Translations under genes and position numbers: made by a program
Notes under the pieces: generated by a model
What the model was told of the DNA's origin: nothing
The model's database searches: none
The model's input: only the letters and a program-made list of their open reading frames with translations
Source of the DNA: Muribaculaceae bacterium
GTDB lineage: Bacteria > Bacteroidota > Bacteroidia > Bacteroidales > Muribaculaceae
DNA length: 39,203 bases
Direction of reading: 5' to 3'
NCBI GenBank assembly: GCA_017391675.1
Contig: JAFOXR010000070.1
Location: 1-39,203, forward strand
Shown: positions 26,398-34,657 of the stretch, in pieces
Numbering within the stretch: position 1 is the stretch's first letter
Layout of the letters: each line of letters opens with the position of its first letter

Positions 26398-28263
26398 ATG
26401 TGTATGAAGACGATAACAAGATACTTGACATATTTTTTATTAGTTGTCCTTTTAGGTGGCGTATCCTGTACCGATAACGGCAGTGACGAACCGGATATGC
26501 CGCCTGGAGGCGAACAACCTGCACCTGGAGGTCCTGCACCAGGGGGAGGTGTTGCCGACGATGGAGAATTGCCTGGTTTTGATTACGAGATTACAGCATG
26601 GAATGGCGAAACGGCCAGTGATGCTGCGCTAGATGTTGCAGGAACCGATGCCGACATGTATCACGAAGCCAATTCGTTCTCAAATGTGGTAACGGTAACC
26701 TATAATGGGGCTTCGGCAACGGTTGAAAGCTCTAATAACGCTATCACAAGCAATATTGCGGGCGCTTATGTTGCGATAGATATGCTGACCAATTCGGTGG
26801 CCGGGACCGAAATCGTTGTAAAGGGCAAGAGCGAGGACGGAGGTCTTAAAATTTACGGAAACAAGAAGTTCAAACTCACTCTGCAAGGGGTTGAACTGGC
26901 ATCACAGAAGGGTCCGGCTATTAACAACCAGTGCAAGAAAGGCATGTTTGTTCACTTGGCCGATGGCACAACTAATTCTCTGGCCGATGCCGAATCTTAT
27001 AGCGATGATACCTACTACAATAATCCTGCAGTCATAGAAGACCGTAAGGGCTGTTTCTTCAGTGAAGGAAATATGCTGTTCAGCGGTTCGGGAGTGCTCA
27101 GTGTAGCGGGAAAGAATAATCATGCTGTGGTTACCGACGGATTGATGATGATTCGTCCGGGCGTGACTCTTGTGGTTACTGAGGCTGCCAATAATGCCAT
27201 TCATGTGAAGGGTGACCTGAATGATAATGTAGGGTTGAAAATGAATGGAGGACTTGTGTATGCCAATGTCGCTTCGGTAGCAGGCAAGGCCGTTAAATGT
27301 GATCTTAATGTAGAGGTTGCAGGAGGAACGATGCTGCTGAATGTGTCGGGTGATGCCACTTACGATACTACCGATAAGGATACATCTTCGGCTACTTGCA
27401 TAAAGGCTGGGAAAAACATCATTTTTACAGGCGGTAAGCATGTGCTTAAGAGTACTGGATCGGGTGGCAAGGGCTTGAATGCCGATGGTGAAATAACGGT
27501 TGCCGGAGGAGAAGTGACGATAACAACTACGGGCGGAGAATATGTCTACTCCGATGCAATAACTTCTTCACCTAAGGCGGTGAAGGCCGATGGCAATGTC
27601 ACGATAAGCGACGGTGTGTTGAACATTGCTGCTACAGGCAAAAGCGATGGTGCCGAAGGTTTGGATAGCGGAGCATCGTTGTCGATTAGTGGCGGCGAAA
27701 CATTTGTATATGCCTATGATGATGCTGTGAACATTACATCGTCAATGCTCGTGAGCGGGGGTAAGTTGTATGCCTATTCAAGTAATAATGACGGAATAGA
27801 TGCCAATAGCACGCTTACGGTATCTGGAGGTGTGGTTATAGGTGTCGGTACAGGAGAACCCGAAAGCGGAATTGATGTGGACAAGAGCGACAATTTTGTG
27901 GTTAAGGGTGGAGTCGTGATTGCTCTAGGTGGAGCGTTGCAGTCATCGCCTTCGTCATCTAGTACGCAATGTTCGGTGGTGTGCAAAGGCCTGGAGGTTT
28001 CTAAGGATAATGTTATATCTGTTTTGGATAGCTCAGGCAAGCCAGTAATAGCATTCAAGTCTCCTAGGTCATACAACAGAGGAACATTGATGCTATCTTC
28101 TTCGGATATCACTACGGGCAAATCCTATACAGTATCTATGGGCGGTTCTATATCGGGTTATGCTTCAGCATGGAATGGCTGGTTTGCAGGCGGTTCATGG
28201 TCGGGCGGAACTGAACAAGGGTCGGTTTCTGTAAATGGACTTGTGACTACGCTAGGAAATTAA
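26398..28263 (+). CDS. Surface lipoprotein with Cthe_2159-like carbohydrate-binding domain
   Basis: A 621-residue lipoprotein: signal peptide with lipobox GVSC (Cys26 if started at the first ATG; a second ATG two codons on is equally possible), followed by acidic residues as in exported-to-surface lipoproteins of Bacteroidota, then a Pro/Gly-rich linker at about 36-53. The rest is built of short repeated turns, for example EITVAGGEVTITT, NVTISDGVLNIAA, SLSISGGETFVYA and TLTVSGGVVIGVG, the right-handed beta-helix pattern of the Cthe_2159 carbohydrate-binding family, whose founder binds acidic polysaccharide. It begins directly after the stop of DUF2490 copy 2, so it is the last gene of the VTC operon. 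Confidence 0.78.
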   Translation: MCMKTITRYLTYFLLVVLLGGVSCTDNGSDEPDMPPGGEQPAPGGPAPGGGVADDGELPGFDYEITAWNGETASDAALDVAGTDADMYHEANSFSNVVTVTYNGASATVESSNNAITSNIAGAYVAIDMLTNSVAGTEIVVKGKSEDGGLKIYGNKKFKLTLQGVELASQKGPAINNQCKKGMFVHLADGTTNSLADAESYSDDTYYNNPAVIEDRKGCFFSEGNMLFSGSGVLSVAGKNNHAVVTDGLMMIRPGVTLVVTEAANNAIHVKGDLNDNVGLKMNGGLVYANVASVAGKAVKCDLNVEVAGGTMLLNVSGDATYDTTDKDTSSATCIKAGKNIIFTGGKHVLKSTGSGGKGLNADGEITVAGGEVTITTTGGEYVYSDAITSSPKAVKADGNVTISDGVLNIAATGKSDGAEGLDSGASLSISGGETFVYAYDDAVNITSSMLVSGGKLYAYSSNNDGIDANSTLTVSGGVVIGVGTGEPESGIDVDKSDNFVVKGGVVIALGGALQSSPSSSSTQCSVVCKGLEVSKDNVISVLDSSGKPVIAFKSPRSYNRGTLMLSSSDITTGKSYTVSMGGSISGYASAWNGWFAGGSWSGGTEQGSVSVNGLVTTLGN

Positions 28264-28284
28264 AAGAGTTGGTATTAAAATAGT

Positions 28285-28314
28285 AAGCCAGTATATCTCA
28301 AGATATGCTGGCTT
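28285..28314 (+). terminator. Hairpin after the carbohydrate-binding lipoprotein gene
   Basis: 13-bp inverted repeat (28285-28297 and 28302-28314, one G-T pair) with loop TCAA, 22 bp past the stop. It is not followed by a T-run, so it may act as an mRNA end-stabiliser in front of the second hairpin at 28336. Confidence 0.5.
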
Positions 28315-28335
28315 CGTTATGTGTATAGAAACAAG

Positions 28336-28365
28336 AAAAGCCTTGAAGATTCCTTCAAGGCTTTT
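28336..28365. terminator. Bidirectional terminator between the VTC operon and tRNA-Asp
   Basis: Perfect 13-bp stem (28336-28348 and 28353-28365) with a 4-nt loop, an A-run on the left and a T-run on the right, so it can stop the VTC operon on the plus strand and tRNA-Asp on the minus strand. Confidence 0.8.
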
Positions 28366-28372
28366 TGTTGTG

Positions 28373-28446
28373 CGGTGCGTACGGGACTCGAACCCGTGAC
28401 CCCCTGCGTGACAGGCAGATATTCTAACCAACTGAACTAACGCACC
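28373..28446 (-). tRNA. tRNA-Asp (GTC)
   Basis: 74-nt cloverleaf with acceptor GGTGCGT/ACGCACC, discriminator G73 as expected for Asp, anticodon loop CTGTCAC with GTC, and T-arm ACGGG-TTCGAGT-CCCGT, all stems well paired. CCA is not encoded. Confidence 0.95.
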
Positions 28447-28462
28447 ATTAAGTTATGTCAAT

Positions 28463-28485
28463 AATCACAAACTCTTTTTGTGATT
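28463..28485 (-). other. Hairpin in the tRNA-Asp leader
   Basis: 9-bp perfect inverted repeat (28463-28471 and 28477-28485) between the tRNA-Asp promoter and the tRNA 5' end. No T-run follows on the minus strand, so it is more likely a processing structure than a terminator. Confidence 0.3.
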
Positions 28486-28492
28486 GCGATTG

Positions 28493-28522
28493 CAAAGTTA
28501 ATACTTTTTTGTGAATATCCAA
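28493..28522 (-). promoter_or_regulatory. Promoter of tRNA-Asp
   Basis: On the minus strand TTG (28522-28520), a 19-nt spacer and TAACTTTG (28500-28493): the same -7 box as tRNA-Phe and hpt. Confidence 0.65.
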
Positions 28523-28532
28523 CAATGCTTGG

Positions 28533-29822
28533 TTATTTTTCTTCTTTTTTCTGTGTAATTAAGCGTATGAGGTCAATTCTAGCTCCGTCTAGCTTGATTA
28601 CAGAGAAAGTGTAATCGTTAATCATGAAGGTTTCGCCTACTTGCGGAATTGCTTCAAGATTGTAAAGTATATAGCCTGCGAGCGTTTGATATTCATCGTT
28701 TTCTTCTATTTCAAGAGGGAAGCGCTCGTTAATCTCTTCAATCTCTATGCGTCCGGAGAACTCGTATATTCCTTCTTCAACCTCTTGCGCGATAAGACGA
28801 GAGTGGTCGTGCTCGTCCTCTATTTCACCGAAAATCTCTTCTACAAGGTCTTCTAGAGTCACCATTCCTGCTGTGCCGCCAAATTCGTCAACGACGATAG
28901 CCATACTGCGTTTCTGCTTGAGTAGATTCTGCATCATCTTGTTGGCAAGCATTGTTTCAGGGGCAAAAAGTACTGGCTTGATGCATTTTTTCCAGTTGTT
29001 TTCGGGGGTGAACAGTTCGCTCACATGTATATATCCAAGTACATTGTCGATGTCGTCGTGATAAACAATGATTTTGGAAAATCCGCTTTGTGTGAAAAGG
29101 TCGCTCAAAGCATCTCTTTCAATGGTGTCGATATTTACTGCAACAATCTCGTTGCGAGGAATCATGCAGTCGCGCAGGTGAGTATCAGAAAAGTCAAGTG
29201 CGTTCTGGAAAATCTTCACTTCCCGTTCCACTTCGTTGTTCTCTTCTTCGTGAGTCTCAATATTTTCTTGCAGATAGGCATCTAGTTCGCCCACGGTGAT
29301 AGCTCCGAATGTCTGTTCGTTAATCTTGATCTTGAACAGTCGCATCAATGCGCTCGATAGCTTTGTAGAGAACCATGTGATAGGATAGAGAATCACATAT
29401 ATTATATATAGAGGCAATGAGAATGTGCGTAGCGAGCTGTTAGGGTTGATACGGAAAATCGTTTTTGGGAAAAATTCTCCTGTTATAAGAATTATTATTG
29501 TTGAGATTATGGTTTGGGTAATAAGGACAATAGCTTCGTTACCGTTGAAAATTTCCTTTAGGTAAGGGTCCAGAAGCCCAGCCATGCCCATACCGTAGAT
29601 TACGAGCATAATGTTGTTTCCCACAAGCATTGTGGTGATGAACATTTCCTTGTGGCGGTAGAAAAGGCTTATCAGGCTGTTGATTAGACCTTTTTTCTCA
29701 ACATCAATCTTGATGCGTACGCTGTTTGACGATATGAAGGCGATTTCCATACCCGAGAAAAATGCCGAAAATATCATCGACACAAGTGTCATTATGCTTA
29801 ATGTAAGTATAGCTGTATCCAT
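28533..29822 (-). CDS. CNNM/CorC-HlyC family membrane protein (GldE-like)
   Basis: A 429-residue inner-membrane protein with the DUF21 domain (four helices within about 1-150; GEFFPKTIF is the family signature), a CBS-domain pair at about 210-325 and a C-terminal CorC/HlyC transporter-associated domain (about 340-425). The segment DEFGGTAGMVTLEDLVEEIFGEIEDE is typical of hemolysin C-like proteins. Relatives include magnesium/cobalt efflux factors and GldE of gliding Bacteroidota. No other gliding genes are visible, so ion homeostasis is the safer guess. It follows lptC by 18 bp. Confidence 0.88.
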   Translation of the reverse strand: MDTAILTLSIMTLVSMIFSAFFSGMEIAFISSNSVRIKIDVEKKGLINSLISLFYRHKEMFITTMLVGNNIMLVIYGMGMAGLLDPYLKEIFNGNEAIVLITQTIISTIIILITGEFFPKTIFRINPNSSLRTFSLPLYIIYVILYPITWFSTKLSSALMRLFKIKINEQTFGAITVGELDAYLQENIETHEEENNEVEREVKIFQNALDFSDTHLRDCMIPRNEIVAVNIDTIERDALSDLFTQSGFSKIIVYHDDIDNVLGYIHVSELFTPENNWKKCIKPVLFAPETMLANKMMQNLLKQKRSMAIVVDEFGGTAGMVTLEDLVEEIFGEIEDEHDHSRLIAQEVEEGIYEFSGRIEIEEINERFPLEIEENDEYQTLAGYILYNLEAIPQVGETFMINDYTFSVIKLDGARIDLIRLITQKKEEK

Positions 29823-29840
29823 TTCTGGAGAAAATGTTTG

Positions 29841-30467
29841 TTATAGTTGGTTTATTGAATCTTCTGGTACTTCTACCTGTATTATGCTGTCGGAGGCGCT
29901 ATTACGGGCTTTTCTCCGTTCTTCGTCTATCGGGAATATACCCATAGGCCGTTTAAGTTTGTAGGTAGTGAGCTGTTCGTTGGACTCAAAGCCGTATCCT
30001 TCCAGCACCCTGTCGGGCCTTTCGATGTGAATGAACGAATCGGAATATACCTTCTTGTCTTTTTCGTTCCAGTACATTTCGTTGGTGAGGATAAGCTCTT
30101 TCCGTATGTTCCATGTACGCACATTGCCCACAAAATGCCATAGCTTGTCATTCTTGAGGTATGTTGCGCTGTCGCATATAAATGATGCTGCAACCTTAAG
30201 GTCGCTATCGAATTGTTCAAGATGCAGTCCGCTAGGAAATTTCCAGCAAGGAGTCTTGCTCTCGTCATAAATGTCCCAGCGAGCCGATGTGATACGGTAT
30301 TTCATGATACCCGAATCGCTCACTAGTGTGGTTATTTCCTTGGTAAGTACAGTGGGTGTGACCTCAGGGTCGGTGTCTTGACTTATTACATTCTTGACCT
30401 CGTCCTTGCAACCTAGGGCTATCAGCACTATTACCAGAAGAAATAATATGTTCCTGCTCTTGTACAA
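29841..30467 (-). CDS. lptC: LPS export periplasmic protein LptC, lipoprotein form
   Basis: Membrane-anchored periplasmic member of the LptBFGC-A bridge that passes lipopolysaccharide to the outer membrane. The 208 residues start with a signal peptide and lipobox ALGC (C20), then a beta-jellyroll: TLVSDSGIMKYRITSARWDIYDES is the usual Bacteroidota LptC opening (loss of Y/W residues would break it), followed by ATYLKNDKLWHFVGNVRTWN. Bacteroidota LptC is often a lipoprotein, unlike the E. coli helix-anchored form. Between the barrel protein and the GldE-like gene. Confidence 0.85.
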   Translation of the reverse strand: MYKSRNILFLLVIVLIALGCKDEVKNVISQDTDPEVTPTVLTKEITTLVSDSGIMKYRITSARWDIYDESKTPCWKFPSGLHLEQFDSDLKVAASFICDSATYLKNDKLWHFVGNVRTWNIRKELILTNEMYWNEKDKKVYSDSFIHIERPDRVLEGYGFESNEQLTTYKLKRPMGIFPIDEERRKARNSASDSIIQVEVPEDSINQL

Positions 30468-30554
30468 ATTATTTAAAAGATGCGATTAATATATTAACGG
30501 TTGGAAGCATGTTTTTATGCCACCAACCGGTTTGTTCGTGTAAATTGTGTGGAA

Positions 30555-31817
30555 TTATTCAATCTTGTTCTTCCAGAACCACATCTGGTTGAAGTTGACA
30601 CCTACAGTGACATTGAAATAATTTTCGGAAATGTAATTGACTGGGGCAGTAGCGCGATGCTTGTACTCGAAACCTATGTTGATTACAGTCTTACTCCCTG
30701 GTGCAGGCAGACCAAGACCGCAGGTTACTCCATATTCGCGCACATTATTGCCTCTCACAGTTACATAGTCGTGAGTGCAGTAGGCTCCTAATCGGTAGTT
30801 TACTCTGCGCATGTATCCGCCTCTTAACTGTGGAGTATATTGCACGCCTAGCGCTGCTTTCCAGCGGTTGTCGAAAGTGAGGCTATTGACATTGTTGTCA
30901 AATCCCTCTACACTAGTGAATTTAGCGTCTTTCCAGTTCTGATAGGTGAAGTCGGCTTCTACGAATATTCTCTTGTCATATTCGTAGCTTATACCGCCAC
31001 CGAAGCTCATTGGAGTGTAGTTGTTTCCGTTGAGGCTTGTATAGCCTATGGTGTCCTGGCGAGTGTCGTTGGTGATATCGTAGTAAGCTCCCCAGGTATT
31101 ACCTTGCAGCGACTTCTTCGGACTGAAAGTGACACCCACCGATACCTTGTTCTTCTTATCAAGATTGTAGGTGTATAGTGCGCCTATCTTCAAATCCCAT
31201 GAATGCACCTTAATAACGCGTTCGTAGAGTGATGTACTAGTGCTGTAAACATAGGCATCATATATGTTTGTTCCGAATAGGTAGCCTACATTGAAACCTA
31301 CCGACAACCCTTTGACTGGAGTGATGGCTGCACCTGCATATAGAAGGTTAAGACCTCCGCTACCGTTTCTAGACTCACTGCCCAGTACATCGCTGTCCTC
31401 AAGAATCTTTCCTCCGAATTCATATCCTACCGAAGAGTATGGCAGTAAACCTATGCTGGCTCCAATCTTTTTTGTGATAGGGAATTGCATAGTGATATAG
31501 TCAAGGCCTCCACCTATGCTATTGGCTTTAAGGTTGCCTTCTTTGGAATTAAGGAAGCTCACATCTACTCCGATATCCCACAGGAATGTTAGAGAGTCGA
31601 TTGCTGCATATGAGGCTGGGTTCATTACATTAATCTGGCGTCCGCCGTTCATTGCATATCCCACACCGCCCATTGCGCGTTGTGAACTGGTTGCGTAATC
31701 ATTCAAGATACCATATCCGAACATTGAATACGGACTTGTTGTGTTAGCTTGAGCGCTTGCTCCTAATGAGCATGCCATTGCTGTGAAAGCTAGTAGTAGA
31801 TATCTTAGTATCTTCAT
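30555..31817 (-). CDS. Outer-membrane beta-barrel protein (transport-like)
   Basis: From the ATG at 31817 a 420-residue exported protein with signal peptide (MKILRYLLLAFTAMACSLGASAQ); the TTG five codons upstream is unlikely. The mature start SPYSMFGYGILNDYATSSQRAMGGVGYAM and the many alternating strands resemble outer-membrane transport proteins of the FadL/porin-like kind found before lptC in Bacteroidales. It ends with KHRATAPVNYISENYFNVTVG and a C-terminal WFWKNKIE. No specific substrate can be named. A TAATTTTG box at 31901-31894 may be the -7 of this gene and the two that follow. Confidence 0.78.
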   Translation of the reverse strand: MKILRYLLLAFTAMACSLGASAQANTTSPYSMFGYGILNDYATSSQRAMGGVGYAMNGGRQINVMNPASYAAIDSLTFLWDIGVDVSFLNSKEGNLKANSIGGGLDYITMQFPITKKIGASIGLLPYSSVGYEFGGKILEDSDVLGSESRNGSGGLNLLYAGAAITPVKGLSVGFNVGYLFGTNIYDAYVYSTSTSLYERVIKVHSWDLKIGALYTYNLDKKNKVSVGVTFSPKKSLQGNTWGAYYDITNDTRQDTIGYTSLNGNNYTPMSFGGGISYEYDKRIFVEADFTYQNWKDAKFTSVEGFDNNVNSLTFDNRWKAALGVQYTPQLRGGYMRRVNYRLGAYCTHDYVTVRGNNVREYGVTCGLGLPAPGSKTVINIGFEYKHRATAPVNYISENYFNVTVGVNFNQMWFWKNKIE

Positions 31818-31893
31818 TATATTGTGAGTCAAATGTTTTCTAATTGTTATACTATGCGTTGCTGTGCAATGAATAGTTTTTATTATTTCGCCA

Positions 31894-31901
31894 CAAAATT
31901 A
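31894..31901 (-). promoter_or_regulatory. Candidate -7 box for the OMP-lptC-gldE-like genes
   Basis: TAATTTTG on the minus strand fits TAnnTTTG, 76 bp before the OMP start; no -33 TTG at the usual distance. Confidence 0.3.
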
Positions 31902-32000
31902 GTAAATCATTGTGAATTAATCGCCGTAATGACATATTTTTACTATTTTGTGAGGCTTTAACGGGCTATTTTGCCTATTACTATAGCCTTAATGCTGCTG

Positions 32001-32369
32001 TTATCCGTTCTTCTTTGCTCCCTTTTTCTCTTCGCTTTGAATGCGGAAGGAGGTGTAAATCTGCAGTACTGCACCCGACATAAGGAATGCTAACCAGTCT
32101 TTCTCGGAAGAAGAGTAGAAAAGTAGAGCTGCTGATGCGCAGTAGCATAAGGCTGAGACTGCCTGAATGCGGTATAGTCGCTTGATGCCTGTATTCTTTC
32201 CGTCGTATCGGTCGAAAAAGCGGGAAATGAGTGTGAGTGCCGCTCCTATGGCATAGATGTATCGCAGCCAAGGGTACATAATCCCTACAAGAGGCAAAAT
32301 TGCTGTTACCAGCAGTATAATCATTCCTGCCGATAGCAGTGCAGGCGCTAGTTTCTTCATGCTGTTCAT
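32001..32369 (-). CDS. Small conserved membrane protein, function unknown
   Basis: A 122-residue protein with about four hydrophobic helices (roughly 8-30, 36-48, 66-84, 88-108) and a basic lysine-rich tail. I do not recognise a named family. It is the last gene of the nnr-DUF4831-trmD-ftsB-like run, 19 bp after the FtsB-like gene, with ordinary composition, so it is a real gene. Confidence 0.7.
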   Translation of the reverse strand: MNSMKKLAPALLSAGMIILLVTAILPLVGIMYPWLRYIYAIGAALTLISRFFDRYDGKNTGIKRLYRIQAVSALCYCASAALLFYSSSEKDWLAFLMSGAVLQIYTSFRIQSEEKKGAKKNG

Positions 32370-32388
32370 AATTAAAAGTTTCGTTTGC

Positions 32389-32736
32389 TTAAGGAATGTC
32401 TGTTATGTATACATCTTCGTTCTCTCGCTTCATGCCATACTGCTCGCGTGCTATTTTTTCAAGCGTTTCGCGGTCGGTAGCCAGTTCATGAGACTTGCGC
32501 TGATAGTATGCTGCAGAATCCCTGTTTGCCTTTATCTCTTTCTGGAGTTCGTCAATTTTCTTGCTGTATTCCTTGCTCTTGAGGTAACTGTTGTCGCCGT
32601 AGAACACCATAATGATAAGGAATGCTACGATGATAATGAGCGGCAGGCTAAGCCAGCGCGGAATCCAGCGTGTGAGTATATTGCGTTTCCCTTTTTTTTC
32701 GGGCGTATCTTTTTTCTTTGTTTTGTTTTCTTCCAT
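32389..32736 (-). CDS. Septum formation initiator family protein (FtsB/DivIC-like)
   Basis: A 115-residue bitopic membrane protein: basic cytoplasmic N-terminus, one transmembrane helix at about 30-46, a periplasmic coiled coil at about 50-90 (EYSKKIDELQKEIKANRDS) and the family ending ATDRETLEKIAREQYGMKR. FtsB/DivIC proteins join FtsL and FtsQ in the divisome. 15 bp after trmD. Confidence 0.88.
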   Translation of the reverse strand: MEENKTKKKDTPEKKGKRNILTRWIPRWLSLPLIIIVAFLIIMVFYGDNSYLKSKEYSKKIDELQKEIKANRDSAAYYQRKSHELATDRETLEKIAREQYGMKRENEDVYITDIP

Positions 32737-32751
32737 TGTGCAAGAGTGTTG

Positions 32752-33429
32752 TTAGTCTTTAAGCAAGTCGGGGCGAAGTTGCATAGTGCGTTTAACCGAC
32801 ATTTCGTGTTTCCATTCCGAGATTTTTGCCTCGTGTCCTGATAGCAGTATTTCAGGCACTTTCCAGCCCTTGTATTCTGCAGGACGAGTATATACAGGCG
32901 GTGCTAGAAGATTGTCCTGGAATGAGTCGCTTAGAGCTGATTGTTCGTCGCCTATAGCCCCTGGAATGAGTCTTACGACAGCATCGGCAATCACTGCTGC
33001 AGGAAGTTCGCCTCCGGTGAGCACATAGTCGCCAATGGATATTTCTTTAGTGATGAGGTGTTCCCTTATTCGATAGTCAATACCCTTATAGTGTCCGCAC
33101 AGGATAATGAGATTCTTTGCTAGCGACAGGCTGTTGGCCATGGGCTGGTTAAGCACTTCACCGTCGGGCGAAGTGAAAATCACCTCGTCGTATTCGCGTT
33201 GGGACTTCAAGTGAGATATGGCACGGTCCACTGGCTCAATCTGCATCACCATGCCTGCTTCTCCTCCGAAAGGGTAGTCGTCAACACGGCGGTGCTTGTC
33301 GAGAGTGTAGTCGCGGAGATCGTGTATAACAATCTCCACAAGGCCCTTGTCTTGAGCTCTTTTAAGTATTGATGTATTTAGTGGGGAAACGAGCATCTCG
33401 GGCATTACCGTAATGATGTCGATTCTCAT
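32752..33429 (-). CDS. trmD: tRNA (guanine37-N1)-methyltransferase
   Basis: Methylates G37 next to the anticodon to prevent frameshifting. From the ATG at 33429 the protein is 225 residues beginning [13 protein letters not shown], the usual start; an in-frame ATG at 33453 would add eight residues. The trefoil-knot SAM site is shown by [21 protein letters not shown] and [14 protein letters not shown], and [12 protein letters not shown] is the other signature. It sits between DUF4831 and the FtsB-like gene with short gaps. Confidence 0.95.
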   Translation of the reverse strand: MRIDIITVMPEMLVSPLNTSILKRAQDKGLVEIVIHDLRDYTLDKHRRVDDYPFGGEAGMVMQIEPVDRAISHLKSQREYDEVIFTSPDGEVLNQPMANSLSLAKNLIILCGHYKGIDYRIREHLITKEISIGDYVLTGGELPAAVIADAVVRLIPGAIGDEQSALSDSFQDNLLAPPVYTRPAEYKGWKVPEILLSGHEAKISEWKHEMSVKRTMQLRPDLLKD

Positions 33430-33470
33430 TTTATCATCGGTTGAGTTGTTCATCTTCTGTTGGATATTTG

Positions 33471-34640
33471 TTAATCAAACAAGCCGTCAATACTGCTGTC
33501 TGCTTCCTCCTCGCTGGTTTCTTTTTTCTTTGATACTTTCTTGCTGACGCTGCCTTTTTCCACAACACCTATTTCCTTGATGCCGCCAGTTGCCGGGTGG
33601 AACTTGATGTAGGAAGGTGCTTTCTTGTCGGTGAATAAAGACGGGTTCAAGCCGTATTCAACGCCGAATTGCGCAATATCGAATATATCGCTGAAAACTT
33701 CTTCGCCTTCATATTTCAATGAAATTCTGGCTTTGCCTGGAATGTTGTACATTACAGCTCCCTTAGGCAATTTCTTAACAGCTCCTTTTTCGTCAAGTGG
33801 AGCTTCTCCCTTGGTAAGTATTTTAACGCTGATGTACAAAGGCTCCCCGCTAAGGTCGTCCTTGGAAGATATTCCATTGAAGTCGGAGATTCGCAATAGC
33901 ACTTCATCTTGAGTGTCGGCAGTAGGAGTGAAGTCAATGACTTCAACAGCTGTCGCAGTCTGTGTTGTGCCAAGGAACAGCACTTTTAGTGCTTCCTCCT
34001 GCTTGTTGAGCTCGTTGAGTATGAGTTTCATTGCCTCTCCGTCGGGTGGCATCTGGTCGGCTTCGCCTAGAGCGTAGTTGGTGCGGCTTTCGCGCAGTTT
34101 GTATATAGTGCTTGCGGCATTCTCAGCTCGTTTTGCTAATGAGCCGCTAGCAAGCAGTTCGCCCGATAGAGCCGATGTGTATGCGTTGTCGTCAAGAAGG
34201 CTTTCCGTTAGCGGTGTAGCTTCCCCTTTCTGATATTCGGGCGCTTCCACATCATCGGTGTTGATTGATAGTGGAAGTCCGTCTTCGTTTACAACCATGA
34301 AAGGAGTCGCTCCCGATTTGAATTGCATAAGGTATTCGTTGCCTTTTTCAGGAACTCCATAAGACGAGACTTTGATGCTTTTTAGAGTCCAGGATTTTGA
34401 ATCCTGCAGAACGACATCGGTTGTTCCCAGATATTTTTTTGCATAGTTATAGTAAGGACCAGCTTTCTTCACTGTCTGTTCGGCTTCTATTTCGATGCGC
34501 AAGTGTGTGCTTGGCAAGGAATATACTAGTCCGTAGTCATTGTGCTTGGCTGCAGAAAGCTTTTGTGTCGTTTGCGCTTGAGCAGATAATCCCAGACCTG
34601 CAGCGGCAACTAGCATATATGTGCAAATTCTATGTTTCAT
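33471..34640 (-). CDS. DUF4831 family exported protein
   Basis: A 389-residue protein with signal peptide ([23 protein letters not shown]) and the DUF4831 N-terminal pattern [20 protein letters not shown]; the C-terminus is lysine- and acid-rich with [17 protein letters not shown]. The family is restricted to Bacteroidota and has no known function. 17 bp after nnr. Confidence 0.85.
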   Translation of the reverse strand: MKHRICTYMLVAAAGLGLSAQAQTTQKLSAAKHNDYGLVYSLPSTHLRIEIEAEQTVKKAGPYYNYAKKYLGTTDVVLQDSKSWTLKSIKVSSYGVPEKGNEYLMQFKSGATPFMVVNEDGLPLSINTDDVEAPEYQKGEATPLTESLLDDNAYTSALSGELLASGSLAKRAENAASTIYKLRESRTNYALGEADQMPPDGEAMKLILNELNKQEEALKVLFLGTTQTATAVEVIDFTPTADTQDEVLLRISDFNGISSKDDLSGEPLYISVKILTKGEAPLDEKGAVKKLPKGAVMYNIPGKARISLKYEGEEVFSDIFDIAQFGVEYGLNPSLFTDKKAPSYIKFHPATGGIKEIGVVEKGSVSKKVSKKKETSEEEADSSIDGLFD

Positions 34641-34657
34641 AATTGAATATAGAGAGA

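Noticed and set aside
32257-32841. 194-codon plus-strand open frame, hydrophobic and Phe/Cys-rich
   Set aside because: Antisense to the FtsB-like and trmD genes; typical shadow of lysine- and glutamate-rich sequence.
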